A stretch of DNA of 9,027 nt from Pseudomonas sp. Its GTDB lineage: Bacteria; Pseudomonadota; Gammaproteobacteria; Pseudomonadales; Pseudomonadaceae. Location: contig JAPLSD010000521.1 of NCBI GenBank assembly GCA_026398835.1, positions 1 to 9,027 on the forward strand, in the 5' to 3' direction. Both the position numbers and the translations under genes were made by a program. Within the stretch, counting starts at the first letter, position 1. Every line of letters begins with the position of its first letter. The notes beneath the pieces were generated by a model. It did not search any database. It saw only the letters and a program-made list of their open reading frames with translations, and was not told the origin of the DNA. This document shows positions 1 through 6,240 of this stretch, piece after piece.

Positions 1-1116
1 GCTCTGGAACTGCTCATAGCGGTCATTGGCCAGCCGTACCGGCACACCTGCGCCATACAACGCCGCCAACGCCGCGTAGTAAACGAATATGTTGTGATCC
101 TTGGAACCGTAACCGACGGTATAGCCAGGATGCATATTGAGTGCGCTCAAACCAAAACGTGAAGGCGCGATCATTTTCGCCGTTTCAGTCGCCACTTCGA
201 GTGGGCATTGGGTCGCAACGACAAAGTGCAGGGTCTTGCTTACCGGGTCGTACCAACCATTCCCGTTATCCGGCTCCATGGCGGCAGGCTCGACGGAAGG
301 CGTTTTGTAGCGCTCATCAAAGACCAGCCACCCTTCAGGCGGGGTTTCCAGTTGCTGCTTCATACGATTGGCATAAAACAACCCGCGCTCGGTCAGGTTG
401 CCGTGCAGGTTGGGCTGGGAATTCCACACAGGGCGACGGTTGCGAATCATCGGGAACAGGATCGAGTCCTTGAGGCTGGCGAATTCGTCTTCGTCAGCAG
501 ACGTCGCGCCGCCCACTCGCACATAACGAAAGCTGCCGTAGGGATCACCTTCGTAATAGGGCACCTCGGCGCCGTAGCGAATGGCCTTATCATTGAATTT
601 AAGTTTGGCCTTGGCCTGACGAAAGCGTTCGAAGTCGTTCCAAATCAGGATCGCCACCGGATGACCGATGAACATCGGCACCTTGCCGGCAGGCAGCAGC
701 GGATCGGGCGCGTGATCTTGCGGAAAAACGATGCCGTCCTTGTCCAGGTCTTCGGCGGTGACGATACGGTCTGGCTGCAACTCGGCGCCCAGCAACGACA
801 GGTCATAGCCATCGTAAATACGATCGGCACGGATGGTTTTCAGCAACATGGCGTGGCCCTGCTGTTGCGGCCAGCCGGGCATATCCCTGGAGCGGATGTC
901 GCGAGCAAACACTTTGCTGCCGCACACCTTGGACAAGGCATCGTTACGAAAGCGCGCCTTGCCGTCAGTGCCGAGCCATTGCTCGGACGGGACGGTCACG
1001 CTGTTTTCCATCAAGGCAGCTAAAGCCTGGCTACTGAGCGGTGTCAGCGTAACGCTGACGCCAGCAATCAACCCGCCCTGAAGAAACGAGCGCCGGGATA
1101 TATCACGGTTGGACAT
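1..1116 (-). CDS. Xanthine dehydrogenase-family molybdopterin-binding subunit, Tat-exported (C-terminus beyond window)
   Basis: This is the N-terminal 372 residues of the large, molybdenum-cofactor subunit of a molybdenum hydroxylase, which oxidises aldehydes or N-heterocycles; the substrate cannot be told. I translated the minus strand from ATG at 1116, and the frame stays open to base 1. A twin-arginine signal is clear: SRRSFLQ at residues 7-13, a hydrophobic stretch at about 14-27, and a likely cleavage site near ALA (31-33), so the protein is expected in the periplasm. Residues of about 60-170 look like the aldehyde oxidase a/b hammerhead domain (VTAEDL, then FIGHPVAILIW). The Mo-cofactor domain begins with VEPAAMEP (275-282) and VVATQCP (299-305). 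The glycine-rich loop that is usually GGGFGGK reads TVGYGSK (333-339), a divergent form. A GAGGA Shine-Dalgarno sits 7 bases before the ATG. Relatives are about 700-950 residues, so roughly half is missing. Partner 2Fe-2S and cytochrome subunits, if present, lie outside. The family call is firm; the exact type (IorB-like or another) is inference. Confidence 0.88.
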   Translation of the reverse strand, partial: MSNRDISRRSFLQGGLIAGVSVTLTPLSSQALAALMENSVTVPSEQWLGTDGKARFRNDALSKVCGSKVFARDIRSRDMPGWPQQQGHAMLLKTIRADRIYDGYDLSLLGAELQPDRIVTAEDLDKDGIVFPQDHAPDPLLPAGKVPMFIGHPVAILIWNDFERFRQAKAKLKFNDKAIRYGAEVPYYEGDPYGSFRYVRVGGATSADEDEFASLKDSILFPMIRNRRPVWNSQPNLHGNLTERGLFYANRMKQQLETPPEGWLVFDERYKTPSVEPAAMEPDNGNGWYDPVSKTLHFVVATQCPLEVATETAKMIAPSRFGLSALNMHPGYTVGYGSKDHNIFVYYAALAALYGAGVPVRLANDRYEQFQS

Positions 1117-1187
1117 GGAGCATCCTCAGGACGGTATGCATTGCGCCCTTGTCTTTATGTACTGGAGAACTTCAGGTCATGCAGAAA

Positions 1188-1209
1188 CCCTTGCTGACGA
1201 TGCAAAGGG
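1188..1209 (-). other. Small hairpin in the leader of the molybdenum hydroxylase gene
   Basis: The sequence reads CCCTTGC, a seven-base loop, then GCAAAGGG, which pairs over seven bases with one bulged A. It lies about 70-90 bases upstream of the start codon and has no T-tract after it on the minus strand, so it is not a typical terminator. Its function is unknown and it may be chance. Confidence 0.25.
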
Positions 1210-1212
1210 AAA

Positions 1213-1232
1213 TAGTAGAAGTGCTTTGAGTA
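1213..1232. promoter_or_regulatory. Imperfect palindrome, possible operator
   Basis: The plus-strand sequence is TAGTAGAAGTGCTTTGAGTA. The half sites TAGTAGAAG and TACTCAAAG (the second read on the other strand) agree at 6 of 9 positions around a two-base centre. It lies about 100 bases upstream of the start codon at 1116, where a regulator of the molybdenum hydroxylase could bind. I do not recognise the regulator, and the imperfect match means chance is possible. Confidence 0.25.
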
Positions 1233-1233
1233 C

Positions 1234-1249
1234 AGCAGATGCCCAGCCA
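1234..1249 (-). promoter_or_regulatory. Candidate sigma-54 (RpoN) promoter for the molybdenum hydroxylase gene
   Basis: On the minus strand the sequence is TGGCTGGGCATCTGCT. Against the RpoN consensus TGGCACG-N4-TTGCW, the invariant GG and GC pairs are present with the required 10 bases between them, and 9 of the 12 fixed positions match. Transcription would start near 1223, giving a leader of about 107 bases. No enhancer-binding protein gene is visible nearby, and a sequence this degenerate arises often by chance, so it is a lead only. Confidence 0.25.
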
Positions 1250-1373
1250 TCGGGCGCAAGAAAACCGAGCGAGGCGCTTGAGCTGACAGACGGCGCGCCT
1301 TACGTCGATTTCACGGTTTTTTTAAAGAGTTTGCTTAAAGAAGCAGGAGAGGAAATACACAAATTTCGGACAC

Positions 1374-1400
1374 AAAAAACCCCGGTCTTTCGACCAGGGT
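1374..1400 (-). terminator. Rho-independent terminator of the tRNA-Val/Asp/Asp unit
   Basis: Read on the minus strand, this is ACCCTGGTC, a GAAA tetraloop, GACCGGGGT, then a run of T. The stem has nine pairs including one G-T wobble, the loop is the stable GNRA type, and the U-tract has six or more bases. It lies about 75 bases downstream of the last tRNA, which makes it the natural end of that transcript and separates it from the gene that starts at 1116. Confidence 0.88.
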
Positions 1401-1474
1401 CTTTGCTATCAATCAGAAGAAGCCAGTGGCTTTCTTCGTAGCTTCAAGGCGTTCAGTGGGCCTTGAGGCAGATA

Positions 1475-1551
1475 TGGCGCAGCGGACGGGACTCGAACCC
1501 GCGACCCCCGGCGTGACAGGCCGGTATTCTAACCGACTGAACTACCGCTGC
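1475..1551 (-). tRNA. tRNA-Asp (anticodon GTC), second copy
   Basis: Read on the minus strand, this is a complete 77-base cloverleaf with CCA encoded at 1477-1475. The acceptor arms GCAGCGG and CCGCTGC pair fully, the anticodon loop is CTGTCAC with GTC, and the T arm contains GGTTCGAGTCC. It is the last gene of the Val-Asp-Asp unit. It is identical to the copy at 1653-1729, and the identity extends one to two bases past each end. Confidence 0.97.
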
Positions 1552-1652
1552 GTATCGCTTGGACTTGCGTCCATTTGAACCTTTGAAATCGTCTGACTGG
1601 AAAGCTTCGAGGCTTTTCAATCTCAAACCCGGTAAACCGGATCTGGAAAATA
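1552..1652 (-). other. Spacer between the two tRNA-Asp genes, with small hairpins
   Basis: This 101-base transcribed spacer contains three short inverted repeats on the minus strand: CCGG-TTTA-CCGG, AAAGC-CTCGAA-GCTTT, and TGGAC-GCAA-GTCCA. The last sits about 8 bases upstream of the mature 5' end of the second tRNA-Asp and has a GNRA loop. They may guide processing of the precursor by RNases; this is inference. Confidence 0.4.
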
Positions 1653-1729
1653 TGGCGCAGCGGACGGGACTCGAACCCGCGACCCCCGGCGTGACAGGCC
1701 GGTATTCTAACCGACTGAACTACCGCTGC
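1653..1729 (-). tRNA. tRNA-Asp (anticodon GTC), first copy
   Basis: Read on the minus strand, this is a complete 77-base cloverleaf with encoded CCA at 1655-1653 and anticodon GTC. It is base-for-base identical to the copy at 1475-1551. It lies 56 bases downstream of tRNA-Val in the same transcription unit. Recent duplication or gene conversion would explain the identity. Confidence 0.97.
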
Positions 1730-1785
1730 GCGTCGGTGGAGGCTTTTAACAGCTTCCGTCTTGCTTTCGCAAAACTCTCAAGAAG

Positions 1786-1861
1786 TGGTGGGTGATGACG
1801 GGATCGAACCGCCGACCCTCTGCTTGTAAGGCAGATGCTCTCCCAGCTGAGCTAATCACCC
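1786..1861 (-). tRNA. tRNA-Val (anticodon TAC)
   Basis: Read on the minus strand, this is a 76-base cloverleaf. GGGTGAT pairs with ATCACCC in the acceptor stem, the D arm has GCTCAGCTGGGAGAGC, the anticodon loop is CTTACAA with TAC, the T arm has GGTTCGATCC, and CCA is encoded at 1788-1786. It is the promoter-proximal gene of the unit; the mature 5' end is about 15 bases from the predicted transcription start. Confidence 0.97.
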
Positions 1862-1882
1862 TTTGCTTCGTTGAGGCCGCGA

Positions 1883-1948
1883 AATTTACGCAGATACCGA
1901 AGCTAAGTCAATACCCTGCTTGAAGTTTTTCTGAAAAAGACAAAATTG
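1883..1948 (-). promoter_or_regulatory. Sigma-70 promoter of the tRNA unit, with stringent-type discriminator and possible UP element
   Basis: On the minus strand the -35 box is TTGACT (1911-1906), the spacer is 17 bases, and the -10 box is TAAATT (1888-1883). The next bases, TCGCGGCC, form a GC-rich discriminator of the kind seen at ppGpp-controlled stable-RNA promoters. Upstream of the -35 box, about 1919-1948 is rich in A and T with runs of five, in the position of an UP element. Transcription should start near 1876, just before tRNA-Val. Confidence 0.85.
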
Positions 1949-1983
1949 GTTCATCTTTCCCGCACAGCCTTTCATTCGAACAG

Positions 1984-2026
1984 CTCGATCGCGCAAGCCT
2001 CATCGCGATGCACGCTGCGCTCCTAC
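1984..2026. repeat. REP-like palindromic element overlapping the SDR stop codon
   Basis: On the plus strand, CATCGCGATGCACGCTGCG followed by CTCCTACC strongly resembles the intergenic REP sequences of fluorescens-group pseudomonads, which usually read close to CATCGCGAGCAAGCTCGCTCCTAC. It contains the perfect 10-base palindrome CATCGCGATG (2001-2010) and outer arms GCGCAAGC and GCTGCGC that can pair with a bulge. The stop codon TAG (2025-2023) of the SDR gene falls inside the GTAGGAG motif. The match is to remembered consensus sequences and is degenerate, so the assignment is tentative. Confidence 0.5.
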
Positions 2027-2796
2027 CGATAAACCATCTTCTTGGTCATGCCACCGTCGACCACAAACTCCTGGCCAGTAACAAAACCTGCATTCTTCGA
2101 CAGCAGCCAGGCCACCATCGCCGCCACGTCCTCCACTGTCCCCACCCTGCCCGCCGGGTGCTGAGCATGATCAGCTTCCGTGAGCGGCTCGGCACGGCGT
2201 ACAGCCGGGTCTCGAGCATCGATCCACCCAGGGCTGACCGCATTGACCCGAATCTCCGGCCCAAGACTGATCGCCAGCGCATGGGTCAGCGCCAGCAGCC
2301 CCCCCTTGCTCGCCGCATAAGCCTCGGTATCCGGCTCCGACTGTCCGGCCCGGGTCGAGGCCAGATTGACGATCGCACCCGCGTGAGCACGGAGGTAAGG
2401 CGCACAGTGCTTGGCCAGCAGCATCGGCCCGCTGAGATTCACCGCCAAAACACGATTCCAGTAAGCCAGATCAAGACTTTCCAGAGTGATATTGTGCGGA
2501 TCAGCCACTGCTGCGTTGCAAACCAGCGCATCAAGACGCCCGAACTGGCCGAGCACCTCGGCAACACCCAAGGCGACCTGCCGCTCGTCCGCCACGTCCA
2601 TGGTAATGAACCAGGCGGTTTCACCGAGAACCTTGGCAACCTTTGAACCGCGCACGCGATCAAGGTCTGTCAACACTACCTGCCAGCCTTCGCTGATCAG
2701 CCAGGCCGCAATTCCCAGACCAATTCCACGCGCCGCGCCAGTAACCAGCGCGACACGACCATTGGTGCTAGCCGCTTCCATGGACATCTCGATCAC
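2023..2796 (-). CDS. Short-chain dehydrogenase/reductase (SDR), substrate unknown
   Basis: This is a classical SDR oxidoreductase of up to 257 residues, the usual family length. It shows the cofactor loop TGAARGIG (19-26), an acidic Asp44 at the end of the second strand that favours NAD(H), the active-site Asn120, Ser147, and YAASK with Tyr160 and Lys164, then PG at 189-190. The stabilising motif, usually NNAG, reads CNAA (93-96). The C-terminus [10 protein letters not shown] is typical of the family. The frame opens with GTG at 2796, overlapping the metZ stop as GTGA, which suggests translational coupling. ATG codons at 2787 and 2781 are real alternatives; 2781 has GAGA a few bases upstream. 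Its place after metZ matches P. aeruginosa PA3106 as I recall, but nothing in the sequence ties it to methionine synthesis. The stop codon lies in a REP-like element. Confidence 0.92.
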   Translation of the reverse strand: MIEMSMEAASTNGRVALVTGAARGIGLGIAAWLISEGWQVVLTDLDRVRGSKVAKVLGETAWFITMDVADERQVALGVAEVLGQFGRLDALVCNAAVADPHNITLESLDLAYWNRVLAVNLSGPMLLAKHCAPYLRAHAGAIVNLASTRAGQSEPDTEAYAASKGGLLALTHALAISLGPEIRVNAVSPGWIDARDPAVRRAEPLTEADHAQHPAGRVGTVEDVAAMVAWLLSKNAGFVTGQEFVVDGGMTKKMVYR

Positions 2797-4004
2797 AAAG
2801 CAGCCAGTCCGCGCGCCAGATCCACCTGCAGGTCAGCGACATCTTCCAGACCGACCGCAATGCGGATCAAGCTGTCACGAATCCCCGCCGCTTCACGCTC
2901 TTGCGGCGCCAGACGGCCGTGAGAGGTGGTGCTCGGATGGGTAATGGTGGTTTTGCTGTCGCCCAGGTTCGCGGTGATCGAAATCAGTCGGGTTGCATCA
3001 ATGAAGCGCCAAGCGCCCTCTTTGCCACCCTTGACCTCGAAACTCACCACCGCACCGAAGCCACGCTGCTGACGCTGGGCCAACTCATGCTGCGGATGGC
3101 TCTTCAGACCGGCGTAATGCACCTTCTCGATACCGTCCTGCTGCTCCAGCCACTCTGCCAGGATCTGAGCGTTGGCGCAGTGAGCACGCATACGCAGACT
3201 CAAGGTTTCCAGCCCCTTGAGGAAGATCCAGGCATTGAACGGGCTCAGGGTCGGCCCGGCGGTACGCAGAAAGCCGACCACTTCTTTCATCTGCTCGCCG
3301 CGACCGGCAACGACGCCACCCATGCAACGGCCTTGGCCATCGATGAACTTGGTGGCCGAATGCACCACCACGTCCGCACCCAGCTTCAACGGCTGTTGCA
3401 ATGCCGGCGTGCAGAAGCAGTTGTCCACGACCAGCATCGCGCCTTTGGCATGGGCAATCTCGGACAATGCCGCGATATCCACTAATTCGGCCAACGGGTT
3501 AGACGGTGATTCAACGAACAACAATTTGGTATTGGCCTTGATGGCCGCATCCCAGCCGGACAACTCCGCCAGGGGCACGTAATCGACTTCGATACCAAAA
3601 CGTTTGAAATACTTTTCGAACAGACTGATGGTCGAGCCAAACACGCTGCGCGACACCAGCACATGATCACCGGCGCTGCACAAGCTCATGACCACCGCAA
3701 GAATCGCCGCCATGCCGGTTGCCGTAGCAACCGCTTGTTCGGCTCCCTCCAGGGCTGCGATACGCTCTTCGAACGCCCGCACCGTCGGGTTGGTATAACG
3801 CGAGTAGACATTGCCCGGCACTTCACCAGAGAACCGTGCGGCCGCATCGGCGGCCGTACGGAACACGTAGCTGGAGGTGAAGAACATCGGATCACCGTGC
3901 TCGCCTTCCGGCGTACGGTGCTGACCGGCGCGCACGGCCAGGGTATCGAAAGCTACGCCGTCGAGGTCGCTGTCCAGCCGACCGGCATCCCAATCCTGAC
4001 TCAT
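2793..4004 (-). CDS. metZ: O-succinylhomoserine sulfhydrylase (PLP-dependent)
   Basis: This cytoplasmic enzyme makes homocysteine directly from O-succinylhomoserine and sulfide, the pseudomonad route that bypasses cystathionine. The 403-residue length and whole sequence fit the Cys/Met metabolism PLP family. Visible landmarks are the subunit-crossing phosphate loop YSRYTNPT (67-74), TGMAA (96-100), the PLP-ring Asp194 in VVDN, the Schiff-base Lys219 in HSATKF, the substrate-binding THPSTTSH (355-362) and RIAVGLED (381-388). A clear Shine-Dalgarno, AAGGAG (4018-4013), stands 8 bases before the ATG. It begins 30 bases after purF, and its TGA overlaps the GTG of the SDR gene. The sulfhydrylase call, over cystathionine gamma-synthase or gamma-lyase, rests on overall resemblance to Pseudomonas MetZ and on gene order. 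Confidence 0.95.
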   Translation of the reverse strand: MSQDWDAGRLDSDLDGVAFDTLAVRAGQHRTPEGEHGDPMFFTSSYVFRTAADAAARFSGEVPGNVYSRYTNPTVRAFEERIAALEGAEQAVATATGMAAILAVVMSLCSAGDHVLVSRSVFGSTISLFEKYFKRFGIEVDYVPLAELSGWDAAIKANTKLLFVESPSNPLAELVDIAALSEIAHAKGAMLVVDNCFCTPALQQPLKLGADVVVHSATKFIDGQGRCMGGVVAGRGEQMKEVVGFLRTAGPTLSPFNAWIFLKGLETLSLRMRAHCANAQILAEWLEQQDGIEKVHYAGLKSHPQHELAQRQQRGFGAVVSFEVKGGKEGAWRFIDATRLISITANLGDSKTTITHPSTTSHGRLAPQEREAAGIRDSLIRIAVGLEDVADLQVDLARGLAAL

Positions 4005-4034
4005 GCTGCCTACTCCTTAGTCTTGATGTCTAAA

Positions 4035-5540
4035 TCAGTTGTTGTACAGGTCGATGATCGCGCTGACTGCCTGAGTCTTGACCTTGGAGGCGTCGTTACG
4101 CGCCTGCTCGATCTTGTTCAAGTACGCCTCGTCGATGTCACCGGTCACGTACTTGCCGTCGAACACCGCACAGTCAAAGCTCTCGATCTTGACCTTGCCA
4201 CCACCGACCGCTTCGATCAGGTCCGGCAGGTCTTGATACACCAGCCAGTCAGCGCCGATCAGATCTGCGACGTCCTGGGTGGTGCGATTGTGCGCGATCA
4301 GTTCGTGAGCGCTCGGCATGTCGATGCCATAGACGTTCGGGTAGCGAACAGCCGGAGCCGCCGAGCAGAAGTAAACATTCTTCGCACCCGCTTCACGGGC
4401 CATCTGAATGATCTGCTTGCAGGTAGTACCGCGAACGATGGAGTCATCCACCAGCATCACGTTCTTGCCGCGGAATTCGAGCTCGATTGCGTTGAGTTTC
4501 TGGCGTACGGATTTTTTCCGTGCAGCCTGGCCCGGCATGATGAAGGTCCGGCCGATGTAGCGGTTCTTCACGAAGCCTTCGCGGAACTTGACGCCCAAAT
4601 GGTTCGCCAGCTCCAGCGCCGCGGTGCGGCTGGTGTCCGGAATCGGGATAACCACGTCGATATCGTGTTCTGGACGCTCACGCAGGATCTTGTCCGCAAG
4701 CTTCTCGCCCATTCGCAGGCGAGCCTTGTAGACCGAAACACCGTCGATGATCGAATCCGGACGGGCCAGATAGACATGCTCGAAGATGCAGGGCGTGAGT
4801 TTCGGGTTGGTCGCACACTGACGGGTGTGCAGCTTGCCGTCTTCAGTGATGTAGACCGCTTCGCCCGGAGCCAGGTCGCGGATCAGGGTGAAGCCAAGCA
4901 CGTCCAGGGAAACGCTTTCCGAGGCGATCATGTACTCGACGCCTTCATCGGTATGACGCTGGCCGAAGACGATCGGACGGATGCCGTGCGGGTCACGGAA
5001 ACCGACGATGCCATAACCGGTGATCATCGCAACCACGGCATAACCACCCACACAACGATTGTGTACGTCTGTTACGGCGGCGAAAACGTCTTCTTCGGTT
5101 GGCTGCAACTTGCCGCGCTGGGCCAGCTCGTGAGCGAACACGTTGAGCAGGACTTCCGAGTCGGAGTTGGTGTTGACGTGGCGCAGGTCAGATTCGTAAA
5201 TCTCCTTGGCCAGCTGTTCAACGTTGGTCAGATTGCCGTTGTGCGCCAGGGTGATGCCATACGGCGAGTTGACGTAAAACGGTTGAGCTTCGGCCGAAGT
5301 CGAGCTACCCGCGGTCGGATAACGCACATGGCCAATACCCATGTGCCCGACTAGGCGCTGCATATGCCGCTGATGGAATACATCACGGACCAGGCCGTTG
5401 TCCTTGCGCAGGAATAACCGGCCGTCATGGCTGGTCACGATACCGGCAGCGTCCTGGCCGCGGTGCTGGAGGACGGTTAGCGCGTCATACAGCGCCTGAT
5501 TGACGTTCGACTTACCGACGATACCGACGATGCCACACAT
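4035..5540 (-). CDS. purF: Amidophosphoribosyltransferase (glutamine PRPP amidotransferase)
   Basis: The enzyme catalyses the first committed step of purine synthesis: PRPP plus glutamine gives 5-phosphoribosylamine. I place the start at ATG 5540 rather than the in-frame TTG at 5549, because the catalytic Cys2 of MCGIVGI must become the N-terminus after Met removal. AGGGG lies 9 bases before it. The product has 501 residues, close to the 505 of E. coli PurF. The Ntn glutaminase domain covers about residues 2-230 with HRGQDAAG (26-33), Arg73 in GHVRYPTAG, and HNGN (100-103). The phosphoribosyltransferase domain follows, with the PRPP motif [13 protein letters not shown] (361-373). It follows cvpA by 41 bases, as in E. 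coli, and precedes metZ. No PurR-type operator is evident. Confidence 0.98.
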   Translation of the reverse strand: MCGIVGIVGKSNVNQALYDALTVLQHRGQDAAGIVTSHDGRLFLRKDNGLVRDVFHQRHMQRLVGHMGIGHVRYPTAGSSTSAEAQPFYVNSPYGITLAHNGNLTNVEQLAKEIYESDLRHVNTNSDSEVLLNVFAHELAQRGKLQPTEEDVFAAVTDVHNRCVGGYAVVAMITGYGIVGFRDPHGIRPIVFGQRHTDEGVEYMIASESVSLDVLGFTLIRDLAPGEAVYITEDGKLHTRQCATNPKLTPCIFEHVYLARPDSIIDGVSVYKARLRMGEKLADKILRERPEHDIDVVIPIPDTSRTAALELANHLGVKFREGFVKNRYIGRTFIMPGQAARKKSVRQKLNAIELEFRGKNVMLVDDSIVRGTTCKQIIQMAREAGAKNVYFCSAAPAVRYPNVYGIDMPSAHELIAHNRTTQDVADLIGADWLVYQDLPDLIEAVGGGKVKIESFDCAVFDGKYVTGDIDEAYLNKIEQARNDASKVKTQAVSAIIDLYNN

Positions 5541-5581
5541 GCGACGCAACCCCTACTTAATGGATCTGAACTGAACACAAC

Positions 5582-6142
5582 TCACTGAGGCGTTTTGGCC
5601 GTCGGCAAGAGGTATTCCTTGAACGGTATTTCAGCGGGTACGCTGATACCGCTGGCAAGCCACTGACTGCTCCACCCAAGGATCAGGTTTTTGGACCAGT
5701 CTGCAACCAATAGAAATTTTGGCACGAGTCGTGACTCTTGCCACCACGCGTCCTGCTGTACGGGCCCCAGGCTTAACAGCCCGACTGCCACGACCACCAG
5801 CAATGCGCCACGCGCTGCGCCGAAGGCCGTGCCGAGAAACCGATCGGTCCCGGACAGGCCGGTGACGCGAACCAGCTCGCTGATAAGATAATTGATCATT
5901 GCGCCTACCAGTAAGGTGGCGACAAACATGATGGCACAGCCCGCGATCACGCGAGCCGAAGGTGTTTCGATGTATCCGGCGAGGTACTGGGACAATGAGC
6001 CACCGAACATCCAGGCTACGACTCCTGCGATGATCCATGTGAGCAGCGACAGTGCTTCTTTGACGAAGCCGCGACTCAAACTGATCAAAGCGGAGATGGC
6101 GATAATTGCAACGATCGCCCAGTCAACCCAGGTAAATGGCAC
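5582..6142 (-). CDS. cvpA: CvpA family inner-membrane protein
   Basis: This 186-residue protein belongs to the colicin V production family. It has four hydrophobic segments at roughly residues 5-22, 29-50, 63-90 and 108-126, so it should sit in the inner membrane. In E. coli CvpA is needed for colicin V secretion, and in several bacteria it affects envelope stress tolerance; its molecular activity is not established. The signature start MPFTWVDWAI and the RGFVKEALSLLTWI segment are typical. The start codon is GTG at 6142, with AGG seven bases upstream. It lies 41 bases before purF, an old linkage shared with E. coli, and 98 bases after dedD, a gap that contains a candidate promoter. No polar effect or truncation is visible. 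Confidence 0.95.
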   Translation of the reverse strand: MPFTWVDWAIVAIIAISALISLSRGFVKEALSLLTWIIAGVVAWMFGGSLSQYLAGYIETPSARVIAGCAIMFVATLLVGAMINYLISELVRVTGLSGTDRFLGTAFGAARGALLVVVAVGLLSLGPVQQDAWWQESRLVPKFLLVADWSKNLILGWSSQWLASGISVPAEIPFKEYLLPTAKTPQ

Positions 6143-6172
6143 AGTGCAGCCTACAGACAGATAAGGCGGCGC

Positions 6173-6201
6173 ATTTTAGCAGAGCGCATGCCTGTCGGTA
6201 A
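6173..6201 (-). promoter_or_regulatory. Candidate internal promoter before cvpA-purF
   Basis: On the minus strand a good -10 box TAAAAT (6178-6173) lies 17 bases after a weak -35 box TTACCG (6201-6196). Transcription would start near 6166, about 24 bases before the cvpA GTG. It sits in the only sizeable gap of the operon. Only 3 of 6 positions of the -35 box match, so support is moderate. Confidence 0.4.
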
Positions 6202-6240
6202 GCTGCGATTGTCAGTGCATTTCAAATGAGGCCGATAACC

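Larger units (their letters stand above)
1117..1373. other. Gene-free leader between the tRNA terminator and the molybdenum hydroxylase gene
   Basis: I find no credible gene on either strand here. The plus-strand frame that crosses it has no recognisable family and runs on through the terminator into the tRNA flank. Because the tRNA unit ends in an intrinsic terminator at 1374-1400, this stretch should carry the promoter of the gene that starts at 1116. It holds a sigma-54-like sequence, an imperfect palindrome, a small hairpin (stem CCCTTGC, 1188-1209) and an A/T-rich patch near 1315-1345. None of these is certain. Confidence 0.6.

Noticed and set aside
208..1023. A 271-codon plus-strand open frame opposite the molybdenum hydroxylase
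   Set aside because: The minus strand gives a continuous protein with Tat signal and family motifs, while the plus-strand product resembles nothing I know and lacks a Shine-Dalgarno.
1109..1441. 110-codon plus-strand frame in the leader region
   Set aside because: It covers the tRNA terminator and overlaps the start of the molybdenum hydroxylase, and it has no known motif.
1473..1730. Direct repeats with a spacer as a CRISPR-like array
   Set aside because: There are only two repeats of about 80 bases and both are complete tRNA-Asp genes.
1559..1795. Plus-strand frame running through tRNA-Asp with an apparent TGLEPATPGVTG peptide
   Set aside because: This is the familiar spurious peptide from the reverse strand of a tRNA gene. 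The cloverleaf on the minus strand explains the sequence.
2001..2010. CATCGCGATG palindrome as an operator or terminator
   Set aside because: It has no T-tract and is better explained as part of the REP-like sequence around it.
3663..5354. A 563-codon open frame on the plus strand, antisense to metZ and purF
   Set aside because: The minus strand encodes two unmistakable enzymes here. The antisense frame has no recognisable domain and is explained by high-G+C codon bias leaving the opposite strand free of stops.
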